Positions 1-9,748 are shown, counted from the stretch's first letter. The stretch is DNA of 64,000 nt from Planctomycetota bacterium (GCA_015654675.1 JAATGM010000027.1:1-64000); one strand, 5' to 3'. Program-made: numbers and translations. Notes: generated from the letters alone by a model not told the origin.

Positions 1-1
1 C

Positions 2-127
2 GTGGAACGGACAATTGCGTGGCTCTCGACCTTCCGCCGCCTGGTCGTGCGATATGAACGGAATCTGACCATGTACCAGGCGTTTTTCCATGTCGCGTGC
101 CTGATCATCACCCTGAGGCGGTTATGA
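2..127 (+). mobile_element. IS5-type transposase, C-terminal fragment (cut by window edge)
   Basis: The reading frame open from position 2 ends at a TGA at 125-127 and encodes 41 residues. They match the usual end of IS5-family DDE transposases: a VERT-AWL-FRRL-VRYER block, then an FHVACLIITLRRL-like hydrophobic tail. The family motif around the last catalytic glutamate normally lies just before this stretch, off the window. The element may be complete upstream; only its 3' end is visible. No terminal inverted repeat can be assigned, because the partner end is missing. It sits about 740 bp from the 3' end of the large ATPase gene and marks the left border of the exopolysaccharide cluster. Confidence 0.75.
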
Positions 128-862
128 AACTGGTTCTAATCCGACTCCTGCTCCTGCTCCCAATTCCCCCCGTCAGTCGGATTTCAATTTCCGGTTTTCG
201 GTTTCCCAGTTTGTTCCGCCCAATTTCCGAGCCCGAGGCGTAAGCCCGGGGTCTAACCCCATTTTCGGCGCGCGAGGCCCGATGAATCCCCGTAAACCCC
301 ACATCCGAAACTCCCCCCGCCCCAAGTCGGCTCCTACTCATACGCCTATTCCTAATCCAACTCTTGCTCCGACTCCCTCCCCAGGCGTCAATCCAACAGC
401 CGCTCGCGAAAATCTCCAGTCAGTCTTGACTCCGCGCGGCATCGCGCTAGAACATATGCCGAACTATCCGGCCGTAATGTCGGCGGCCAGGACTAAATGG
501 GGTCACGCTGCGCAAGCCCACGGCAAGTGGTGTCCCGCTGAGGGTCTGCGCGCAGGGCGAATATCAATGCGGACAAGCCAATGCGCCCAAATCTCAACAA
601 TCTCACAAATCTCATTCCGGCAAAGACCGGAAACCGCGCCAACCCCCGCGGCGGATCACCCCGGATCGCTCGTCCCTCAGCCGCAGTTATTTCCGATTTC
701 CGACATCCAATATCGTCCCACGAATCCCACGCCCCCGCGCATCTCGCGCAGCCCCAACCACTTGCAACGTCTCAAAAATCTCACTCACCCAATCCCAGCC
801 CGTCCCCCCCGGCAAACACCCCCAAATTCCGAACCGCCCCAATTATCACCCGCGACCCGCCC
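128..862. other. Non-coding, pyrimidine-rich region with degenerate repeats
   Basis: I see no convincing gene here. The + strand is C- and T-rich with short, degenerate TCC/ACTC-type repeats. A TAATCC-ACTC-TGCTCC block near 138-160 recurs imperfectly near 353-379. ATTTCCG-type heptamers occur near 188, 224 and in tandem near 688-702. A small C/G-rich inverted motif, GCCCGAGGCG-TAAGCCCGGG, lies at 231-250. Long frames through this stretch are rich in Pro, Ser and Arg without domain signatures, as expected of biased non-coding DNA. It lies between a transposase tail and the 3' end of the coiled-coil ATPase gene, so it may be degraded insertion-related sequence. Confidence 0.5.
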
Positions 863-3800
863 TCAGCTCCCCGAAGCCGCCACAGTCTTTTCCAGCCACT
901 CGTTCAGTTTCTGGTTCCGGCGGATCACGTCGCCCAGGGTCGCGTTCTTGTTGCCCCCCGCCGCTTTGTCACCGGTCGCATTCGCCGGCGCCGCCGCCCG
1001 CCGGGTTCCCGCCGGCAGCCCGCGCACGCTCTTCTTACTCGGAGAATGCAGCGCCTCGCGCAGCGTCTCAATCTCGCGCGGCACGCTGCGGCAAATATCG
1101 TCCGCCGCGTTCAGCCGCTCGCGAAGACTGTCGATCCGCGTATCCAGCGCCCCGTATAGTTGCCTGATGATGCCAACCAGTTGCCCCACGCGCGCCGTAT
1201 GCTGCGAAATCTGAGCCAGCCGCTCGTCGGCCGCCGCGTTGGCGTGCGTGATCTGCTCGGTCTGCTTGCGGGCATGCGTCTGCGCCGTCGCGAGCGTCTT
1301 GACCACCGCCGCGACGCTCCGCGTCATGTCGCGCAGCTCAGTCGTCCGCCCCTCGACCTCCGTCGCCCGGCCCAGCAGTGTCTCGGCCTGCTCCTTCGAT
1401 CGCACCGACTCGCGCGTGGCCAGCACCGCCGCCTCCTCGAACCGCTCCTGCCCTTCGTGCAGCTCGCCCCGCAGCTTCGCCACCTCGCCCTTCACCGCCT
1501 CGGCCTGCGTCGTAATTTCGCGCACCGCCTCCGCCGCCCGTTCGTCGAACCGCGCCACGCTCGCGTCCGCCCCGGCCAGCAGCGCCTTGGCCTCGTCCGC
1601 CACGCGCTCCGCCCCGCGCTGCGCCGCCTCCATCAATTCGTCGGCATGCATCCGCAGCGACGCCGAAGCCGACTCGCCCTGGCTCAGCAGACGTGCCGAC
1701 TGCTGCCGCACCTGCTCGGCCCCGGACTCGACCTGCTCGCGCAGCCCCGCCAGCCGGCCGGCCGTCGCCTCGGCATCCTGCCGCGCCGCATCGCGTATCG
1801 ACTCAATCTGCGACGCCAGCGAAGTAGTCGTCTGCCGCAGTTGGTTCTCAGCCGCCTCGACCGACCGCCGCACGTCGTCGCTGCTGGTCTGCAAGTCGAG
1901 CCGTAGCGATGCGGCCTGCTGCGTGGCCCGATCGGCCTCCTCGCGCAGCTCGACGATCGCCTCGCTGCTGATCTGCCGCAGCCGCTCGACCGTGGCCTGC
2001 CGCCGTGCGATCGCGTCCTCGGCCTCGCGTTTGGCTGTCTCGGCCGCCGCCACTAGCCCCTGCTGGACCGCCTCCAGCTCCCGTCGCATCTGCCCGGCCG
2101 AGCTCTGCGTCTCGCCCAGCATCCGCGCAAAGTCGCCGGCAAAGTTCTCCACGTCGCGCGCCGCGCTCTCCTGCGCCACGCGCATCCGCTGCTCAATTTC
2201 GTCGCCGATCTGCCGTGCCCGTGGCTCCAGCTCGTCGGCCCGCTGCTCCAGTTCGGCGATTCGTTCGCGATTTGCCTCGATCATGCCCGACAGCTCGCCG
2301 CGCAATCGTTCGGCATCCTGCTCATGCTGGGCTCGCGAGGCGCCCACTTTCTCCTGTGCCTCGGCCAGCGTCGCCGCGACGCGCTGCGCCATCTCGTCGG
2401 CGAATACCGACAGCCGCTGCACCCCCGCCTCCGACTCTGCCACGATCTTCGCCACCCGCTCCTCGGCCGCTTCCGTCGATTCGGTCGCCCGGTCCGTCAG
2501 CCGCGAGAGCGTCGTCACCATCCGCGCCGCAGCTTCATGCGCGTTCTCCCGTTCTGATTGGATTCGCGCCACCGCCTCGCTCAACTCAGCCGCCACTTCC
2601 GTCCGCAGCGATTTGAACTCGTCCGCCATCGTCATCGATTCGCGCCGCGCCGCCTCCAGCAATGCCGTCATCCGCGCCTCCCCGTTGGCCAGGTCCGCCC
2701 GCCACGCCGTCCGCGCCGCGTCGGCCTTGGCGGTGAGGTCGTCCAGCGCCGTCTTGGCCAAGTCGTTCACAGCCGCCATGCGCGTCTGCGACTGCTTCGT
2801 GGCCGCATCGATTCGCTCGCGAATGCCGTCCGACTGTTGCTCGAGCGCGGCCAGACTCTGCGCGATCCGCTCCTGCGCCGACCCGGCCTTGCGGGCCGCC
2901 GCATCCAACCGCGCCTCCTGCTCTATCAGCGCCGCCCTCGACGCCTCTTCGGCCCGTGCTCGCAGCCCATCGGCCTCCTCCGCCATCCGCCGCGCGCATT
3001 CGGCCGCCTCAGCTCGCAATGCCGAAACTCCCAGCGAGGTCTCCTTCCTCATCTCGGTCGTCGCCCGCATTTGCTCCCGAATCTGCCGCTCGGCGTCGGC
3101 CCGGCAGGCCGCCAGCTTCGCCGCGAGATCCGAATGCAGGCCGACAGCCGACGTCCGTAACGTGTCAAACTCGGCCCGATGAACCGTCAACGATTTCTGT
3201 AGCGATGCAGTGGACGAGGCCAGTCGCTGCTCTGCCGCCCGCGAAATGGTCTCCAGTTCCTTCCGCGCTCGGGCCGCCTGTGATGTTGCCGCCGCAACTG
3301 CCTGTTGCAGCCCCTCAGCGCTTTCTCGCGCCGCCTGCGTCGGCGCAGCGGCCAGTTCCTCCATTCGTCGGACACCTGACCGGGCTCGCAGATCGAACTG
3401 CCGGATGAGTTCCTCAACCTGCTGCTGCGACTGGCCTGCCTCACGCCCGGCCGCCTCGATCATCTCGCTCAGCTTGCCGCGCGCCGATTCCGCGTCCGCC
3501 AGCGAACGGCGCCGCGCCGCCTCAATCTCGCGTTGCGTCAGCTCGGCCCGCGCCTGCGATTCGGTGACTTGCCGCGCCGTCTGCTCGACCGCCGTCCGGC
3601 ATTGCGCGGTAACGCTCGCCACGAGCGTCTCCAGGCCCCCGAGCACGCGTTCCACTCGCGCCGCGTGCTGTTCGCCCAGTTGCACCATCTGCCCGCGAAC
3701 CGTTTCAATATCGCTTCGCGATTGACTGAGCACGCCGCCGAGCGACAACTCCAGCCGCGCCGACCGGCTGGTCTCGGCCTCGCTTGCCGCGTCGATCCGC

Positions 3801-5086
3801 TCCATCGTCGTCCGCCGGGACGCATCGCACTCATCGCGCAGTTCGTAAATGCCTTCGCGATCCGGCTCGGAGAGAGCCACGACCTCACCGTGTAGCCGCG
3901 CCGCGCGCTCCGCGACCGTTCGCGAATGCGTCGCAGTCGCTGCAGCCACGCCGGCCGCCTGGTCGCGAAGCTGCGCGACCGACGCCTGACCCTCCACCGC
4001 GAGTTTCTTCATCCGCGTCTGGAGTACATCCATCTGAGCGCGCGCGTCTTCGAATAGCGTCTGCGCCTGCTGGCGAATGCCGCGAATCTGGGTCAGATCC
4101 GCCCGTACCGCATCTGACTGCTCGCTTGGCGAGCGAAGCTTCCCCGCGACCGAATCGATACGTTGCTCGAAATGGGCAAGCCGTTCGCTCAACTTGCCAA
4201 TTACCGACTCGACTTCCTCGGTCGTGTTCGCCCGCGTCGTCGCCGCGGTCGAGCGGCCACTCGTCGGCGGCAGTTCTCGTCCGACATCGAGAGCGTCGAG
4301 GCAGGTTGCCACAATCGCGGGCGTCACCGACTTGGATTGAGCGCTGTAGGCGTCAAGCAGCGCATGATCGCAGATCTGGTTTATTAATCGTGGCATCCCG
4401 CCCGACGCCTGATAGATCGCGGTCAGCGCCGCGGGAGTAAACAGGTCGTTGCGCGACGCCCCAACCACACCGAGTCGATGCAGGATGTAACCCGTCGTTT
4501 GCTCCGGCGTCAGTCCCTTCAAGTGATAGGTGCGGAACACGCGCTGGCGCAACTGGCGCAGCTCATTGCGCTGCATCGTGTCGCGTAGCTCCGGCTGCCC
4601 AAGAATCAGCACCTGCAGGAGTTTCGCGTCTTCTGCCTCCAGATTGCCGAGGAGACGCAACTCCTCGAACGCGTCGATCGCCAGATTCTGCGCCTCGTCC
4701 AGCACCACGATCGCCAGGCGATCGCGCGCGTACTGCTGCAGCAGGAATTCCTCCAGCGCATGGCACAAATCCGCCGCCGACGCGCCCGGTTCGACGGGAA
4801 CCTGGAACTCCCGGCAGATCGCCGCCAGCAATTCGACACCCGATAGCCGCGAATTCGTGATGACCGCCGTCTGCGCACCCACCGGCAGGCGACTCAGCAG
4901 CAACCGCGTCAGCAGCGTCTTGCCGCTCCCCACCTCGCCCGTCACCAGCGCGTACCCCTTCCGCTGCGTCGCCGTGTAGATGAGCGACGCGAGTGCTTCT
5001 TCGTGATCCGGCGTATTGAAGAAGAACTTGGGATCAGGCGTGTTATTGAAGGGCAGCCCCGACAGTCCAAAAAAATCGCAGTACAT
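863..5086 (-). CDS. ExeA-like AAA ATPase fused to a ~1100-residue coiled coil
   Basis: This 1407-residue protein starts with an ExeA/GspA-type AAA ATPase (about residues 1-270). Visible motifs are Walker A GEVGSGKT (50-57), a Walker B ending LDE (around 125-131) and an LGQPEL sensor-like segment (162-167). Stand-alone ATPases of this family, about 270 residues long, accompany XrtA/EpsH exopolysaccharide clusters. Here residues from about 290 to 1350 form a nearly continuous Ala/Glu/Arg/Gln-rich heptad-type coiled coil with no obvious membrane segment, followed by a short basic, Ala/Gly-rich tail. The ATG has a GGAG eight bases upstream. The gene is divergent from the Wza-like gene, with about 220 bp between them. 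I infer an ATPase that organises or powers the export machinery; the coiled-coil function is unknown. Confidence 0.85.
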   Translation of the reverse strand: MYCDFFGLSGLPFNNTPDPKFFFNTPDHEEALASLIYTATQRKGYALVTGEVGSGKTLLTRLLLSRLPVGAQTAVITNSRLSGVELLAAICREFQVPVEPGASAADLCHALEEFLLQQYARDRLAIVVLDEAQNLAIDAFEELRLLGNLEAEDAKLLQVLILGQPELRDTMQRNELRQLRQRVFRTYHLKGLTPEQTTGYILHRLGVVGASRNDLFTPAALTAIYQASGGMPRLINQICDHALLDAYSAQSKSVTPAIVATCLDALDVGRELPPTSGRSTAATTRANTTEEVESVIGKLSERLAHFEQRIDSVAGKLRSPSEQSDAVRADLTQIRGIRQQAQTLFEDARAQMDVLQTRMKKLAVEGQASVAQLRDQAAGVAAATATHSRTVAERAARLHGEVVALSEPDREGIYELRDECDASRRTTMERIDAASEAETSRSARLELSLGGVLSQSRSDIETVRGQMVQLGEQHAARVERVLGGLETLVASVTAQCRTAVEQTARQVTESQARAELTQREIEAARRRSLADAESARGKLSEMIEAAGREAGQSQQQVEELIRQFDLRARSGVRRMEELAAAPTQAARESAEGLQQAVAAATSQAARARKELETISRAAEQRLASSTASLQKSLTVHRAEFDTLRTSAVGLHSDLAAKLAACRADAERQIREQMRATTEMRKETSLGVSALRAEAAECARRMAEEADGLRARAEEASRAALIEQEARLDAAARKAGSAQERIAQSLAALEQQSDGIRERIDAATKQSQTRMAAVNDLAKTALDDLTAKADAARTAWRADLANGEARMTALLEAARRESMTMADEFKSLRTEVAAELSEAVARIQSERENAHEAAARMVTTLSRLTDRATESTEAAEERVAKIVAESEAGVQRLSVFADEMAQRVAATLAEAQEKVGASRAQHEQDAERLRGELSGMIEANRERIAELEQRADELEPRARQIGDEIEQRMRVAQESAARDVENFAGDFARMLGETQSSAGQMRRELEAVQQGLVAAAETAKREAEDAIARRQATVERLRQISSEAIVELREEADRATQQAASLRLDLQTSSDDVRRSVEAAENQLRQTTTSLASQIESIRDAARQDAEATAGRLAGLREQVESGAEQVRQQSARLLSQGESASASLRMHADELMEAAQRGAERVADEAKALLAGADASVARFDERAAEAVREITTQAEAVKGEVAKLRGELHEGQERFEEAAVLATRESVRSKEQAETLLGRATEVEGRTTELRDMTRSVAAVVKTLATAQTHARKQTEQITHANAAADERLAQISQHTARVGQLVGIIRQLYGALDTRIDSLRERLNAADDICRSVPREIETLREALHSPSKKSVRGLPAGTRRAAAPANATGDKAAGGNKNATLGDVIRRNQKLNEWLEKTVAASGS

Positions 5087-5307
5087 CGGCGAACTCCATG
5101 CGTCGACAAACCGTGTTGGAGTTATCGGAAGCGTTGCAAGTCTCGGTCGATGCGATCAATGCGCCGCCACGCGCACTTTCCGCGCACCACCCGCAATCGT
5201 TGCGCCTCATAACTTCAGTCGGCCTCAAGCGCGTCCGATTTCGCCTGTGGACCTTTCTCGGACGACTGCTCGCCGCGGCGCCGACCGGTCCGCAAGGATG
5301 GATTCGC

Positions 5308-6096
5308 ATGACACGGATGTCACGCCTTCCCCGGCTGCTCATGGCGATCGCCCCGATGACGGCCTGTGTTCACACCGCCTGCAGCGAAGGGCCCAAGCCC
5401 GATCAGTTGGCCGCGTTTAGCAAGGCCTACGAGCAGGACGTCGCCGGCAGTTCGTGCCGCGTGGCCCCGCCCGACATACTCGAAATCACTTCACCCAATG
5501 TCCCTGAGATTGATAACGAGCATCAGGGAATCCGGCCGGACGGGAAGATCACGTTGCGCCTGGTCGGCGAAGTCCAGGTCGCCGGACTGACCCCCACGGA
5601 AATTGCCGACAAGTTGCAATTGCAGCTCGCGCAGTACTACGTTGAACCCAAGGTAATGGTCCGCATCACCTCGGCCGCCAGCAAGCGCTTCTATGTCTTC
5701 GGCGAGGTCGGTGGTCAGGGGGCATACCCCTTCAGCGGCAACGACTCGCTCGTGCGAGCGCTGGCGACCGCCCAGCCCAACCGGGCAGCGTGGAAAGAAC
5801 AGGTCCACGTCATTCGACCAAGCCACGACTCGAAAGAACGGCACGAACTGGTCATCAACGTCGATGACATCATCCACCACGGCAAGATGGAGAATAACGT
5901 GCTCTTGCAGGAGGGCGACATCATCTACGTCCCTCCCACTCCGCTCGCATGGCTCGGCCAGCAGATCGGATCGGTGCTCTTCCCGGTCAGTGGATCGCTC
6001 GGCCTCGCGAATGCACCGCTCACGGCCAGCGAGACGGCCTATCAATACACGCTTCCAGCCAGCCAGCGATCTGGCATCGGATACTACGGTTACTAG
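5308..6096 (+). CDS. Wza-like polysaccharide export lipoprotein
   Basis: Outer-membrane polysaccharide export family (Poly_export plus SLBB-type fold). The open frame reaches back to 5098, but I choose the ATG at 5308: an AAGGA lies nine bases upstream, and it gives a 262-residue protein with a short hydrophobic leader and candidate lipid-attachment cysteines (C20 or C25). The export domain begins near residue 45 with the typical 'P-D-I-L-E-I' strand and an 'IRPDGKITLRLVGEVQVAGL' segment. An SLBB-like 'FYVFGEVGGQGAYPF' region follows, then 'LQEGDIIYVPPT' near the end. It is the first gene of the + strand exopolysaccharide run, 26 bp before the Wzc-like gene. The predicted role is the outer-membrane channel. 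Confidence 0.85.
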   Translation: MTRMSRLPRLLMAIAPMTACVHTACSEGPKPDQLAAFSKAYEQDVAGSSCRVAPPDILEITSPNVPEIDNEHQGIRPDGKITLRLVGEVQVAGLTPTEIADKLQLQLAQYYVEPKVMVRITSAASKRFYVFGEVGGQGAYPFSGNDSLVRALATAQPNRAAWKEQVHVIRPSHDSKERHELVINVDDIIHHGKMENNVLLQEGDIIYVPPTPLAWLGQQIGSVLFPVSGSLGLANAPLTASETAYQYTLPASQRSGIGYYGY

Positions 6097-6122
6097 GCAA
6101 CGCCAAAGCGAGAGACCAAGCC

Positions 6123-7808
6123 GTGAATTATCAACATGACGAATTTTCCGTCGCCGATCTGCGCCAGACGCTCTCCGGCATCTGGACGGTTGTCTCGGTC
6201 CGACGGGCGTGGTTCATCTTTCCGACGCTGATCACGCTGACCATCGCTTGCGTCGTCACGCATTGGCTGCCGCGCAGCTTCACCGTGAGCACCACCTTCG
6301 AGCGACGCAAGGACATCGTGCTCGCGAACATGGGCCACGGATGGGCCGAAGCGCTGGAAAGCGTGCGTAATTCAACCACCGATGACCTGTCCGATCCGAA
6401 GGCCTGGCGGCAGGCCGCCAGTTTCTTGCAGATGCCGCAAGCCATTGCCGGTGAGTCATTCGTCGATGGTCTGGCGGTCAAGATCACTCAGCCGGACACC
6501 AACCGCGACGTAATCAGCATGACACTCACGGCGCGCGATGCCGGGCTCGCGGCACCGCTGCTGAAACGCGTACGCGATGACTACATCGCTCACACTGCCG
6601 CCAAGACTTCGAGCGTCCTCACCGAGGCACGCGGCTTTTACCAGGAGCAGACCGAGCGCTGCCGCCACCGCCTGGCGGAAGTCGAAGGCCCAATGGTCGA
6701 TCTTGAGCGCTGCTTCCCCGGCGTGAGTCCGGTTGGTTCTCAGAAAATCGACGGCGAGATCACTTCCGCGAAAGACGAGTCCCGGCGCCTGACGGCGGCC
6801 CTGGCCCAGTTGGACGACGAGGTTGACGCGGCCGAACGCGACATGCGGCAGCTCACCGCGCCGGCTGCGAATCCGATCCCGCGCGAAACGCCCCCCGTTC
6901 CCAATCCGCAACACGCGGCGATCAAGGCCGAAATCGAAAAGGTCGAACACGAGGTCTGGGAGGCCAAAACCGTCCGGCGCATGACCGACCTCCACCCCAC
7001 GATCGTGGGACTGCGAAATAAAATTTCCGAGCTAAGTGCAACGCTCGAAAACACTCCGGCGATGATTGCCCAATCCGCCGTCCCGGCTGCCAGCGTCATT
7101 CCGCCGGTGAACATCGACGCGGAAGCGCAACGCCTCTCGCGACGACTCGACGACCTGCATCGCAAGCGCACTCTCTCCGGCGAAAAGCTCGGAGGTCTGC
7201 AACAGCAGATTGAAACCCTCACGGCGCAGAAGGCCACGTCGGCCGCACACCGCGATGAGTTCGCGCTGCTCTCAACCAAGGCCGACCAAATCCGAACGGA
7301 GATGAATGGATGGCGCCAGCAGATTGATCCGCTCGATCGCGTCCTGACAGTGCATCAGGAAAACCGCGGCTTCATGCTGCGACCGCTGAGCGAGCCCGTC
7401 GCTCCGTTGGCCCCGACCTCGCCGAATGCGCGAACGGCCATGGTTCTGTGCGTCGTCATTTCGCTGGTGGTCGGTGCGGGATGCGTGCTCGCGGCGGAAA
7501 TGGCCGATCGGTCGTTCCGCAATCCGGTTCAAATCGCCGCAGCGCTGGCCGTACCCGTGCTCGGCGCAATCGACGAGATCGTGACTCGCTCCGGCAAGCG
7601 ACGCGAGTTCCGTCGCCGCGCCCTGCTGATTCCCGCCATAGCCGCCTGTGTCATCCTCACCGCAACCTCCACCGGTCTGGCATGGCTGAACCTTGCCAAT
7701 CCGACGCTCTACCGCAGGATCGTCCACAAGCCGATGAACATGGTGAAGCGCGCGGCCCCGATCGATCAGGTCGCGCTGGCGCGGGCCGATAATGTAAGGA
7801 AGGATTAA
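6123..7808 (+). CDS. Wzc/GumC-like polysaccharide co-polymerase (chain-length determinant)
   Basis: The start is a GTG at 6123, after the stop of the export gene, giving 561 residues. The architecture is that of the polysaccharide co-polymerase family: a first membrane segment at about 28-48, a long periplasmic part with coiled-coil stretches (about 160-400), a second membrane segment at about 438-459 preceded by a Pro-containing 'LSEPVAPLAPTSPN' segment, and a possible third hydrophobic stretch at about 500-521. There is no kinase domain; the next gene supplies it, as in split Wzc systems of the GumC/EpsB type. It would control polymer length and couple the inner-membrane polymerase to the Wza-like channel. 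Confidence 0.85.
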   Translation: MNYQHDEFSVADLRQTLSGIWTVVSVRRAWFIFPTLITLTIACVVTHWLPRSFTVSTTFERRKDIVLANMGHGWAEALESVRNSTTDDLSDPKAWRQAASFLQMPQAIAGESFVDGLAVKITQPDTNRDVISMTLTARDAGLAAPLLKRVRDDYIAHTAAKTSSVLTEARGFYQEQTERCRHRLAEVEGPMVDLERCFPGVSPVGSQKIDGEITSAKDESRRLTAALAQLDDEVDAAERDMRQLTAPAANPIPRETPPVPNPQHAAIKAEIEKVEHEVWEAKTVRRMTDLHPTIVGLRNKISELSATLENTPAMIAQSAVPAASVIPPVNIDAEAQRLSRRLDDLHRKRTLSGEKLGGLQQQIETLTAQKATSAAHRDEFALLSTKADQIRTEMNGWRQQIDPLDRVLTVHQENRGFMLRPLSEPVAPLAPTSPNARTAMVLCVVISLVVGAGCVLAAEMADRSFRNPVQIAAALAVPVLGAIDEIVTRSGKRREFRRRALLIPAIAACVILTATSTGLAWLNLANPTLYRRIVHKPMNMVKRAAPIDQVALARADNVRKD

Positions 7809-7815
7809 CGCTGCC

Positions 7816-8685
7816 ATGGGGCGCATCGCTGAAGCACTAAAGCGGGCCGAGAGCGAACGACGCGAAACATCGCGAATCGGCGCGTCCGCGCCGGCCCCGC
7901 GCGGCGGCCTCGATCATCTCCGCGTCAATCGAACGCCGACGATCCCGCTCCCCGCCGATCGATCCGATGCCGCGCCCCCCGTACCCATCACCAGCTGGGA
8001 CCCGCGCCTCGTAATTCAGTTCGATCGCTCCGGCGCGGTCGCCGAACAGTACCGCGCCATTCGAACCTGGCTCATGGCTCATAACTCGACCGGCGAGCAC
8101 CGTATTCTCGGCCTCACGAGCAGCACACCCGGCGAAGGCAAGACCCTGACGGTCGCCAACCTCGGGCTCGCGCTGGCGGAAGTCCGCCATCTCTCCGTCC
8201 TGCTCGTAGATGGCGACTTGCGCAGGCCAGCCCTCGGCCGCACTTTCGGAATCCAACCTGAGCCGAAGGCCGTCGACGCCGCCGGGCTCGCCGACGTCCT
8301 GATCGGACGCCGCCAGCTCGCCGATGTCATCCGCCGCAGCGCGATCGAAAACCTGCAGATTTTGCCGGCCGGCGCTTGCGGCACCCTTACCCCGGCCGAG
8401 CTACTGAATGCCCGCTCGGCGCGGCGTGTGTTCGATGAGATCCGCGACAGATTCCAATACATCCTGGTCGATACACCAGCCGTCCAGTCGGCCTCGGACG
8501 TGGCCGTCCTGGGGGCCATGTGCACCGGCATGCTGATGGTGGTGCGCATGAATCAGCCCAGTTCGGGCATCGTGCGACAGTCCGTGCGGTGGCTTCAGGC
8601 GAACAACGTCCACGTACTTGGCTGCGTCGCCGTCGGGGCAAACAACCGTGCCAGTCGTGTGCTCTACCAGAACGACGCCTCGTAG
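7816..8685 (+). CDS. CpsD/Wzc-type P-loop ATPase (putative tyrosine autokinase)
   Basis: This 289-residue P-loop protein belongs to the bacterial tyrosine kinase/CpsD family. It shows Walker A STPGEGKT (103-110), Walker A' LLVDGDLRRP (129-138) and a later ILVDTPA segment (Walker B). The N-terminus MGRIAEALKRAE is a common opening of exopolysaccharide-locus members. The C-terminus ends soon after the ATPase core and has no tyrosine cluster; only an isolated Tyr lies near the end, so classical multi-Tyr autophosphorylation looks unlikely. It begins eight bases after the co-polymerase gene, consistent with a split two-component Wzc. The next gene starts inside its 3' end. Confidence 0.85.
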   Translation: MGRIAEALKRAESERRETSRIGASAPAPRGGLDHLRVNRTPTIPLPADRSDAAPPVPITSWDPRLVIQFDRSGAVAEQYRAIRTWLMAHNSTGEHRILGLTSSTPGEGKTLTVANLGLALAEVRHLSVLLVDGDLRRPALGRTFGIQPEPKAVDAAGLADVLIGRRQLADVIRRSAIENLQILPAGACGTLTPAELLNARSARRVFDEIRDRFQYILVDTPAVQSASDVAVLGAMCTGMLMVVRMNQPSSGIVRQSVRWLQANNVHVLGCVAVGANNRASRVLYQNDAS

Positions 8686-9748
8686 GATCGCACCGCGCCC
8701 CCTCGTCACTCCCTTCCGAATCTCGCTTACCTCACACGCGAATCGCGCCGAGTGGGATGCTTTCATCTCCGCTCACGCGGACGGCACCGTTCATCACACA
8801 ATGGGTTGGATTGAGGCCGTGCAGCAGACCTTCGGTCACGAGCCGATGCTGCTCAGCGCCCACCGCGGTGGCGAGTTGGTCGGAGTCCTGCCGCTGATGC
8901 TGGTCCGCAGCGTCATTGGCGGACGAATGCTCGTCAGCGTGCCCTATGCCATCTATGGCGGCGTCCTCGCCGACAATTCGAAGACCGCTCAAGCCCTGTC
9001 GATCCGTGCCCGCGAGCTTGCAATCGAGATAGGCGCGCGGGTGCTCGACCTCCGATCGGCGGCGGCCGCCGATGCGGAACTACCAATCGTCAACCGCTAT
9101 GTCACCTTTCGTCGTCCGCTTCCCGCACAGGCCGATGATGTGCCGCTCTGGCTCCCGCGCAAGGCGCGGGCCGCGGCACGACGGGCGATTGAAAAGCATC
9201 CGCTCAAGGTCGAACTCGACGGCGGCGCGATCGATGAAGTCTGGCAACTCTACAGCCGATCGATGCGACGACTCGGCTCCCCAAACTACCCGCTGCGGTT
9301 TTTCCATGAATTGGCCCGGACGTTGCGGCGCGAGTGCGTCGTTCAAATCGTGCGGCTGGGCGACCGCCCCGTCGCCGGCCTGATGAGTTTTCATTTTCGC
9401 GACACTGCAATGCCCTACTTCGTCGGCCACGACGAGCGGCTGGAGCTCTACGGCGTCAACCAGTTCCTCTACGAGCAATCGATGCGAAACGCCGTGCGCG
9501 CCAGCTGCCGCATCTACGACTTCGGCCGGTCGCGAGCCGACAACGCCGGATCGGCGGACTTCAAACGCTTCTGCGGATTTGAGCCGACGCCGCTGCAATA
9601 CCAGCGATTCGTTCCGCCCGGTCGCGTCGCGGCCGATCTCGTACCCAGCAGCGCGCGGTGGTCGGCCGCCCGCGCGATTTGGCGGCGTTTGCCGCTTCCG
9701 ATTGCACAAACACTCGGCGGACGCATCGCCCGCTCCATCCCGGGCTAA
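8618..9748 (+). CDS. FemAB-like acyltransferase-fold protein of XrtA/PEP-CTERM cluster type
   Basis: A GNAT-fold FemAB-type protein of up to 376 residues. The conserved core begins around residue 33 (FRISLTSHANRAEWDAF). It continues through 'TMGWIEAVQQTFGHEP', a 'LPLMLVRS..GGRMLVSVPYAIYGG' block, and a C-terminal 'GVNQFLYEQSMRNAVRAS..YDFGRS' block characteristic of the FemAB subgroup found with XrtA (EpsH) exosortase loci. The start is uncertain: ATG 8618 overlaps the preceding gene by 68 bp, and in-frame GTGs at 8648 and 8657 would reduce the overlap. The catalytic role in these clusters is not established; transfer of an amino-acyl or similar group onto the polymer or its precursor is a family-based guess. 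Confidence 0.8.
   Translation: MAASPSGQTTVPVVCSTRTTPRRIAPRPLVTPFRISLTSHANRAEWDAFISAHADGTVHHTMGWIEAVQQTFGHEPMLLSAHRGGELVGVLPLMLVRSVIGGRMLVSVPYAIYGGVLADNSKTAQALSIRARELAIEIGARVLDLRSAAAADAELPIVNRYVTFRRPLPAQADDVPLWLPRKARAAARRAIEKHPLKVELDGGAIDEVWQLYSRSMRRLGSPNYPLRFFHELARTLRRECVVQIVRLGDRPVAGLMSFHFRDTAMPYFVGHDERLELYGVNQFLYEQSMRNAVRASCRIYDFGRSRADNAGSADFKRFCGFEPTPLQYQRFVPPGRVAADLVPSSARWSAARAIWRRLPLPIAQTLGGRIARSIPG

Noticed and set aside
282-1214. Overlapping + strand frames of 310 and 192 codons
   Set aside because: Pro/Ser/Arg-rich without domains or ribosome binding site; they run into the antisense strand of the coiled-coil gene and look like composition artefacts.
1160-4440. Several long + strand frames opposite the ATPase gene (up to 647 codons)
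   Set aside because: Antisense shadows of a biased, Ala/Arg/Glu-rich coiled-coil gene; no recognisable domain.
5098-5307. N-terminal extension of the Wza-like protein
   Set aside because: No similarity in the extension; ATG 5308 has a ribosome binding site and gives a proper lipoprotein leader.
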